From the NCBI GenBank assembly GCA_021785795.1, contig JAJYEK010000062.1, positions 1 through 18,984 on the forward strand: a stretch of 18,984 nucleotides of DNA. The letters are read 5' to 3'. Shown here piece after piece: positions 14,374 to 18,984 of this stretch. Within the stretch, counting starts at the first letter, position 1; each line of letters starts with the position of its first letter. A program made the position numbers and the translations under genes. Under the pieces are notes generated by a model that saw only the letters and a list, made by a program, of their open reading frames with translations, had not been told where the DNA came from and searched no databases. Origin of the DNA: Pseudomonadota bacterium. GTDB taxonomy: Bacteria > Pseudomonadota > Gammaproteobacteria > Acidiferrobacterales > UBA6901.

Positions 14374-14400
14374 AGCTGTCAACCTTGACAGCTTGTCAAG
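14374..14400. promoter_or_regulatory. lux box upstream of luxI, with an overlapping third half-site
   Basis: Bases 14374-14393 read AGCTGTCAA-CC-TTGACAGCT, a perfect 20-bp palindrome of LuxR-binding type, 60 nt before the luxI ATG. A second palindrome, CTTGACA-gct-TGTCAAG (14384-14400), shares its right half, giving three alternating half-sites. The array covers the TGA stop (14396-14398) of the rsaM-like gene. LuxR-AHL binding here would activate luxI and the operon behind it. No convincing -10 is seen at standard spacing. Confidence 0.85.
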
Positions 14401-14827
14401 TGTATCTATCCATGATATGCAGCCGGACTGCGGCCTGCCAGGCCGTCTTGTCGATGGCCGCTTCCAGTAGTTTGGCCGTGTTGGCGGGACCCAGGTCCCG
14501 CCGCAGGTCATCCACCAGCATGATATTGCTTCGTGGTAAACCCGTCCGGAGATAGCGGGCCTGTCCTGACGCCCCTTCCATCCGCCAGTCCCACCCCAGA
14601 GTGATGACGGGCGCCGTCTCGCTGACCCATTCGGTATAACCGGAAATATCGGTCTGGCTGGCCCCTTCGTGAAGAGGGAGGGGTTCATCCGGGTCCAGGC
14701 CGGATAAAAGATGCACCAAGGGAATCGCCTGAAACTGTTCCAGTGTCAGGCGCACATAACCATCGGGAGACAACCTCATGAATCCATGTCCTTGCGGCCT
14801 TACCGCGATTCCATTCTGCACTGTCAT
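14396..14827 (-). CDS. RsaM-like (DUF4902) quorum-sensing modulator
   Basis: The 143-residue protein has GYVRLTLEQFQAIPLVHLL near 23-41, GYTEWVS at ~63-69 and LGWDW at ~77-81, features I associate with the RsaM/DUF4902 family found between luxI and luxR in Burkholderia and some Pseudomonas. A similar small gene sits between afeI and afeR in Acidithiobacillus ferrooxidans. RsaM proteins damp or balance AHL production by a mechanism that is not settled. I chose ATG at 14827, with AGG 8 nt upstream; a GTG at 14833 has no good ribosome site. The gene reads toward luxI with its stop inside the luxI lux-box array, and has its own lux box 58 nt upstream. The family call rests on recalled motifs. Confidence 0.75.
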   Translation of the reverse strand: MTVQNGIAVRPQGHGFMRLSPDGYVRLTLEQFQAIPLVHLLSGLDPDEPLPLHEGASQTDISGYTEWVSETAPVITLGWDWRMEGASGQARYLRTGLPRSNIMLVDDLRRDLGPANTAKLLEAAIDKTAWQAAVRLHIMDRYT

Positions 14828-14885
14828 GATCACCTGCCAGGAAAATTCGGATAGGAACAGGCTACCGAATCACCCCATGATGCGG

Positions 14886-14905
14886 TAGTGTCAACCCTGA
14901 CAGGT
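14886..14905. promoter_or_regulatory. lux box in the divergent rsaM-like/luxR region
   Basis: On the minus strand the site reads ACCTGTCAGGGTTGACACTA and matches the luxI box at 15 of 20 positions, with the same TGTCA/TGACA half-sites and 4-nt spacer. Its distance to the rsaM-like ATG (58 nt) almost equals that of the luxI box to its gene (60 nt), so its main target is probably the rsaM-like gene. luxR, starting 81 nt away on the other side, may also be affected. Confidence 0.75.
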
Positions 14906-14986
14906 TGATTAGGCTATATCCACGGCGTGCCCCGGTTGGCGGTGCTTTTTCCCCACGGCCTCGCGCTGCCCGAGAAGGAGGGACAT

Positions 14987-15700
14987 TTGGACCCCTGGAA
15001 GGAAGATCTCCTACAGACATTCCAGTCCATCGACTGCGAACGGCAGGTGCTTGCCATGGTGGCCGAGTTGGCGCGCAAGCTGGAATTCGATTACTGCGCC
15101 TACGGGTTACGCATGCCGCTCCCGCTTGCACGCCCAAAAACCGCCCTGTTCAGCAACTACCCTGCGGTCTGGCAGGCCAGATATCAAGCGCAGGAATACC
15201 AGGCTATCGATCCCACGGTACGGCATGCCATGCGTTCGCCGTCTCCCGTCATCTGGTCCGATGACCTGTTTGCGCCCGCGCGCGAGCTATGGGAAGAGGC
15301 CCGTTCTTTTGGCCTACAGGCCGGGCTGGCCCACACTTGCCGCGATGCCAGCGGGATGGGCGGCATGTTGACACTGGCGCGCGCTGGAGAAACCGTTACC
15401 ACAACCGAGTGGCAAGCAAAGGCCTGCCATATTTCATGGTTGGTCCAGGCCGTTCATCTCTGCATGGTCCGCATTGCAGCGCCCAAACTCTTGCCGGAGA
15501 TCGCCGTACAACTGTCTCGCCGAGAGGTGGAGGTACTACGCTGGACCGGCGAGGGCAAGACCTCCGGCGAAATCGCCGAAGTCCTCAACATCACGGAGCG
15601 TACGGTCAATTTTCACATCGGCAAGACCATGACCAAGCTGAATGCCGTCAACAAGACCGCCGCCGTATTGCGGGCGGCGATGCTCGGGCTGCTGTCGTGA
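14987..15700 (+). CDS. luxR: LuxR-family AHL-responsive transcription factor
   Basis: The 237-residue protein has an N-terminal autoinducer-binding domain with Trp62, Tyr66, Asp75, Pro76, Trp90 and Gly113, the pocket residues conserved in TraR/LuxR. The C-terminal GerE helix-turn-helix follows (LSRREVEVLRWTGEGKTSGEIAEVL...RTVNFHIGK, with Glu180, Leu184 and Gly190). It should bind the AHL made by LuxI and activate at the two lux boxes. I chose TTG at 14987 because AAGGAGG lies 5 nt upstream and the protein then has normal family length; GTG at 14927 would add 20 residues but lacks a ribosome site. It is divergent from the rsaM-like gene and convergent with the relaxase gene, with only 23 bp between the stops. 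Confidence 0.93.
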   Translation: MDPWKEDLLQTFQSIDCERQVLAMVAELARKLEFDYCAYGLRMPLPLARPKTALFSNYPAVWQARYQAQEYQAIDPTVRHAMRSPSPVIWSDDLFAPARELWEEARSFGLQAGLAHTCRDASGMGGMLTLARAGETVTTTEWQAKACHISWLVQAVHLCMVRIAAPKLLPEIAVQLSRREVEVLRWTGEGKTSGEIAEVLNITERTVNFHIGKTMTKLNAVNKTAAVLRAAMLGLLS

Positions 15701-15723
15701 TTCTCCGGTAGGCTGTAGACCCC

Positions 15724-18651
15724 TCATCGTCCCGGCCCGAATCCCCGACTGGGCGGCCTCGGTTGTCGGTCCGGACCCGGCCGTTGCATGGGCTCCGGCC
15801 GCGGCCGCTCCTGCTCCCGCGCGAGGGCCAGATCCCCTTCCCGCCCCAGCGCGGCAGCGACCCGTTCCCGCAAGGCGGCCAGCGCTTCCAGGCGTGGCGC
15901 TGTACGGGTCCGGGTCGCCTCCATGGCGCTTTGCCGCTCCGCCCAGCGGGTCCAGCTCTGCCCGAGTTTCCCCCGGTCATCGGTATAAATCGCCAGGGTC
16001 AGGCGTTCCCGGCTGGCCGCCACATAGGCCGTTTCGGCCGTGGCCAGCCGGGAGGCCTCGCCGGCGACAATGACATGATCCACCGTTTGTCCCTGGCTGG
16101 CATGGATGGTTCGGCACCATCCATAATCCAGTGCCATCCCCCGATCCGCCATCACCTCCAGCGGAATATCCTGCCCCTCCAGGGCGATGGTCGCCATACC
16201 CCGGGGGACATCCACCGCGACCACCTTCCCTGCCTGACCGTTGACGATCCGGGTCTTCTCCCCCTGGGTCTGGTTCTCCCGAAAGAGGACTTGGTCCCCC
16301 ACGGCCAGCGTCATGGGTCTCGCCTGATAGAGACTGACCAGTTGGTGATCCGCCCGGGCCGGATCCCAAGATATCTCCGCACCGGCGGCATCACGGAGCA
16401 GAACTTGCCCGCCTTGTGTTCCGGTCACGGTATATTCCTGTTCTTCGGGTTTCCCTCTGCCACCCTGGCGCTGTCGGCGGATCCGCACCACCATGCCGGG
16501 CCGGTATTGCTCGGCCAAGGTCCGTTGCTCCCGCGTCAGATTGGCCTTGTCCAACGCGGTGATGGCCACCTCCTCCTGCCCGATCGCTCCCTTGACCTGC
16601 AGGCCGGCGCGGATATCCGCATTGATCCGCTGCCGCACGGCATTGGTGCCGGACACGAGGAGGGTCCGCTCACGCTCGACCGGATTGCGGGCGAGATAGT
16701 CCGCCGCACAGGCGGCAGCAATGCCCTGCTGCCGATCCTCCGTGGTGGCCTTCGGCCGCCCCTGCCGATCCTGGCCGTTCTGCGGAATGGGTACCTCCCG
16801 CAGATAGGGTTGCGCCGCGGTTACCGCCTCCGTCGCCCGCCCCGCCGCAAAGGCTTCGGCGATCCGGCGTAACTGGGGATCCCGCTGTCGCTGGATCTCG
16901 TCGATGCGGACATGGGCCAGCACACCAGAATCCAGAAACAGCGCAAAGGGATTGCCGGCTTCCACACTCGCCAGCTGGCGGGGATCTCCCACCAGCAGCA
17001 GGCGATCCTGCGGGCGCAACCGTTGCAGCAGCGCTTCCATGTCCCGGGCCGAGACCATGCCGGCCTCATCGAGGAGAAGATAACGCGGCCCGTCCTCAGT
17101 ATCGGTTTGCAACAAAAAGCGCGCCAGCGTCCGGGTATCCGCAGCACCCGCGCCGCCCAATTCCCGACTGGCCGCCGCTGAGGGGGCCAGGCCCACGACC
17201 TGATAGCCCCGCGCCCGCGCGGCCGCCACGATGCCCGCCATGCTCGTGGTCTTGCCCGCCCCCGCCGCACCGACAACACCGACAACTTGGTCGTTGCTGG
17301 TTAGCCCGAGCTGCAGGGCGGCCCGCTGGCCGGCACTGTAGGAAAAACCCTGGCCAGCCTCCCGGTCGAGAACCAGACGATCCGCCGCTGTGGCATCCAG
17401 GAACGCGGAAGACCGCCCTCGCCCTGCGGCGACCCGCGCCAGGATGGTCTGTTCCCGCAGCAGGGCGGTCTCGGTGGTCAGTTGGTCGGATCCGGCAGGG
17501 ATCAGGGCGGAACTCCTGGTGAGGGCATCGTCCACGCGATCCAGCCCATCGATCGCCCCAACCGCCGACTGCAGGGCCGCCAGGCGCACGGCATCGCGGG
17601 AAAACACCGTATCCCGTTCACAGAGGTGACGGGCGGCCGATTGCACGGCATCGACCGCGATATCCGGCAATGCGCCCTCCCGGCCCCGGGCCGCCCGCTG
17701 GAGCGCGGCCAGATCCAGCCCTGCCTCCCGGGCTCTTTCCCGCCACTCCCAACGGCATGCCACGACGTCCATCGGGATTTTCCTGCGCCTGGTGGCCAGA
17801 TTGGCGTGGGTCCGCTGCGTGGCGGTGCTGTGTTCCCGGGACAGCCCCACCGCTTCCAGCGCCGCGTCGATCTGCGCCTTGCGTTGGGAAAACCGTGTGA
17901 TCGCCTCCGGGGCGATGCCCGCCACCTCGAAGCCGTCCTTCGTGCGCTCGATGTCATACCCCAGCGTCCGTACTCCACGGGCCAACGCATTTTTATAGAC
18001 CGCATCCGCCAGATGCATCCGCACGTTGTTCACCCCGAAATCCAGCACCATGGCCGACAGGGTGTCATCCTCCCGCCGGGTTACGTTCATCACCATGCAG
18101 TGGGTATGCAACTGGGGATCGATCCGGCCTTCCACGTCGCGGGCATCCTCATGTTTGAACGTGGCCGCGAGCATTTTTCCCGTATGCTGAATCCGCGTAC
18201 CGCCTTTGCCCATTCGGGCGGTCAGGACTTCTTTTTCGATAAAGCGAAGTGCTTCCCGCACAGCGGCGTGATGCGCTTCCAGAATTCGACGGTCATTTTC
18301 TACGAGCGCCAATAACGAGACACTTTTCGGTGCGCTGAAAGTCAGGTCCGTGCAAAGACGCCGGTCCCCTTGTCGGTGTCCTCTTTGGGAGATGTCCACA
18401 TCACCCGGAAAACGGCCTTCCAGGGCATCCACAAAAACATCGTGATCGACCAACTCCGGGTATCCCATCTCTTCAGCCAGGACGCCGAACCAGATCCCGT
18501 GGCAGTCTTCCGCTCCTTGATAATAGGACAGCACGGCATCCTTCTTCCGGGCGTTGTCGCCGCCGGGCTTCATCGTCAGACCCTGTTCCGGGTAGTCGGC
18601 CATTCCCCCGGCCTTGCCGCCTTTTCCGCGAACGTTCTTGATGCTCAGCAT
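15724..18651 (-). CDS. MobF-family conjugative relaxase-helicase (TrwC/TraI-like)
   Basis: The 975-residue protein has TrwC size and order. The relaxase domain (~1-310) has candidate catalytic tyrosines Tyr20 and Tyr43/Tyr44, the LTFSAPKSVSLLAL block at ~103-116, and the metal-binding histidines His167, His182 and His184 (KHEDARD, DPQLHTHC). The helicase half has Walker A GAAGAGKT (461-468), Walker B LLLDEAGM (525-532), GDPRQL (555-560) and a late YVAASRERL motif. It nicks DNA at oriT, stays covalently bound, and unwinds the strand for transfer. The N terminus carries about 25 extra residues (KGGKAGGMADYPEQG...) before the part that aligns with TrwC's start, as I recall TrwC. The last ~40 residues are Pro/Arg-rich. 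The start is preceded by CGGAG. The gene is far more GC-rich than the methyltransferase region. Confidence 0.95.
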   Translation of the reverse strand: MLSIKNVRGKGGKAGGMADYPEQGLTMKPGGDNARKKDAVLSYYQGAEDCHGIWFGVLAEEMGYPELVDHDVFVDALEGRFPGDVDISQRGHRQGDRRLCTDLTFSAPKSVSLLALVENDRRILEAHHAAVREALRFIEKEVLTARMGKGGTRIQHTGKMLAATFKHEDARDVEGRIDPQLHTHCMVMNVTRREDDTLSAMVLDFGVNNVRMHLADAVYKNALARGVRTLGYDIERTKDGFEVAGIAPEAITRFSQRKAQIDAALEAVGLSREHSTATQRTHANLATRRRKIPMDVVACRWEWRERAREAGLDLAALQRAARGREGALPDIAVDAVQSAARHLCERDTVFSRDAVRLAALQSAVGAIDGLDRVDDALTRSSALIPAGSDQLTTETALLREQTILARVAAGRGRSSAFLDATAADRLVLDREAGQGFSYSAGQRAALQLGLTSNDQVVGVVGAAGAGKTTSMAGIVAAARARGYQVVGLAPSAAASRELGGAGAADTRTLARFLLQTDTEDGPRYLLLDEAGMVSARDMEALLQRLRPQDRLLLVGDPRQLASVEAGNPFALFLDSGVLAHVRIDEIQRQRDPQLRRIAEAFAAGRATEAVTAAQPYLREVPIPQNGQDRQGRPKATTEDRQQGIAAACAADYLARNPVERERTLLVSGTNAVRQRINADIRAGLQVKGAIGQEEVAITALDKANLTREQRTLAEQYRPGMVVRIRRQRQGGRGKPEEQEYTVTGTQGGQVLLRDAAGAEISWDPARADHQLVSLYQARPMTLAVGDQVLFRENQTQGEKTRIVNGQAGKVVAVDVPRGMATIALEGQDIPLEVMADRGMALDYGWCRTIHASQGQTVDHVIVAGEASRLATAETAYVAASRERLTLAIYTDDRGKLGQSWTRWAERQSAMEATRTRTAPRLEALAALRERVAAALGREGDLALAREQERPRPEPMQRPGPDRQPRPPSRGFGPGR

Positions 18652-18672
18652 GGCCTGTCTCCGGTGTCATGG

Positions 18673-18694
18673 CCTGTTCGGAGAACATAACAGG
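18673..18694. promoter_or_regulatory. Nested palindrome upstream of the relaxase, possible operator
   Basis: CCTGTT (18673-18678) pairs with AACAGG (18689-18694), and inside lies TGTTC-gga-GAACA (18675-18687). The site sits 21 bp upstream of the relaxase ATG, a typical place for a repressor in relaxosome operons. The binding protein is unknown; the small protein at 18884 is a candidate. Confidence 0.4.
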
Positions 18695-18800
18695 CGTTCT
18701 GGGGTTGCGCAACATCGTTAGGTGTGATTGTGTGGTAATATAGGGCACCAGAGGTGCCCGTCGGGAGTATGCGTGTTAGTTATAAAGTGACGCCAGTTGC

Positions 18801-18828
18801 TTGATACGAGAGCAAATACCGTCATAAT
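18801..18828 (+). promoter_or_regulatory. Sigma70-like promoter toward the 18884 gene
   Basis: TTGATA (18801-18806), a 16-nt spacer and CATAAT (18823-18828) differ from consensus by one base in each box. Transcription would start near 18835, about 50 nt before the ATG at 18884. Confidence 0.5.
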
Positions 18829-18883
18829 AAGTCGTATTACATTGTTACCCGTCGTTTCGCAGCAGTATGCACAGGAGCCCGCC

Positions 18884-18984
18884 ATGGAACCAAAACGACT
18901 CACCCCCCGCGTTGCCCGCTATGTGCGGGCCATCGAGCAGGCCCGTCTGGAAGGGTATACCTGGGAGGAAATCTTCGATGTTCT
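18884..18984 (+). CDS. 5' end of a small plasmid-type protein, possible relaxosome accessory factor
   Basis: An ATG at 18884 with AGGAG 6 nt upstream opens a frame that runs off the window after 33 codons: MEPKRLTPRVARYVRAIEQA..., then GYTWEEIFDV. The YTWEEI segment resembles the start of helical DNA-binding proteins on plasmids, but the fragment is too short for a family call. Its position, divergent from the relaxase across the candidate oriT and with its own promoter, is where TrwA-like or other relaxosome regulators are often found. That role is inference. Confidence 0.65.
   Translation, partial: MEPKRLTPRVARYVRAIEQARLEGYTWEEIFDV

Larger units (their letters stand above)
18652..18883. 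other. Relaxase/accessory-gene intergenic region, candidate oriT
   Basis: This 232-bp divergent gap next to a MobF relaxase is where an oriT is expected. It holds the hairpin GGGCACC-aga-GGTGCCC (18743-18759), which resembles the GCACC-GAAA-GGTGC stem beside nic in R388-type origins. I do not find an exact R388 nic core (TGCGTATTGTCT/ATAG) on either strand, so the nick site is undefined. It also contains an operator-like repeat near the relaxase start and a promoter toward the small gene at 18884. Confidence 0.5.

Noticed and set aside
15763..16872. Long plus-strand open frames opposite the relaxase gene (also 17482-18315)
   Set aside because: They are antisense to a well-supported relaxase with all motifs; long antisense frames are expected in DNA this GC-rich, and the translations are Pro/Arg/Gly-rich with no domains.
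18820..18839. Minus-strand sequence starting TAATACGACT, like a T7 RNA polymerase promoter
   Set aside because: It matches the consensus at about 15 of 20 positions but differs in the initiation region (GACG instead of AGGG). No phage polymerase gene is seen, and the same bases include the -10 of a host-type promoter, so chance is likelier.

Overview
The window looks like a piece of a conjugative plasmid or integrative element from a proteobacterium. It carries a quorum-sensing cassette and an apparently undescribed biosynthetic cluster. The LuxI protein resembles Burkholderia CepI-type synthases, the small gene between luxI and luxR looks RsaM-like (DUF4902), the anthranilate synthase is of the fused rhizobial TrpE(G) type, and the relaxase is a MobF/TrwC-type protein. 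I cannot fix the genus. A beta- or gammaproteobacterium or an Acidithiobacillus-like host fits, but this is inference. Base composition is uneven: 10681-10740 is 30% GC while 17161-17220 is 78% GC, which suggests parts of different origin.

Layout. (1) 1-162 is the 3' end of a second luxI gene whose first 107 bp are identical to an inverted copy inside the complete luxI at 13702-14313. (2) 322-2677 (+) is an operon: AidH-like alpha/beta hydrolase (candidate AHL lactonase), stand-alone condensation/acyltransferase protein (HHxxxDG), and an acyl carrier protein. (3) 2678-3247 is a 570-bp gap without a gene. (4) 3248-5431 (+) is a fused anthranilate synthase. (5) 13684 down to 5585 (-) is a long, tightly packed operon. 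In transcription order it encodes an AMP-forming acyl/aryl ligase, a PhyH-type dioxygenase, a SAM methyltransferase, an AfsA-like hotdog protein, a HAD phosphatase, an aldo/keto reductase, a class A flavin hydroxylase and a divergent chorismatase-like protein. (6) 13702-15700 is the quorum-sensing cassette luxI-rsaM-like (-) and luxR (+), with two matching lux-box palindromes. (7) 15724-18984 is the conjugation end: relaxase (-), an oriT-like intergenic region, and the start of a divergent small gene (+).

How it may work. luxI is followed 17 nt later by the ligase gene, and a strong lux box lies upstream of luxI, so the minus-strand operon is probably activated by LuxR-AHL. TrpE(G) supplies anthranilate from chorismate, and the chorismatase-like protein may act on chorismate or a relative. 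The ligase, ACP and condensation protein could load and transfer an acyl or aryl group. The hydroxylase, dioxygenase and methyltransferase would tailor the product. The adjacent AfsA-like, HAD phosphatase and reductase genes recall the three-step logic of Streptomyces gamma-butyrolactone and methylenomycin-furan (MmfL/MmfP/MmfH) signal synthesis, here under AHL control. The product is unknown. That the genes form one pathway is inferred from overlaps, orientation and the luxI brackets.
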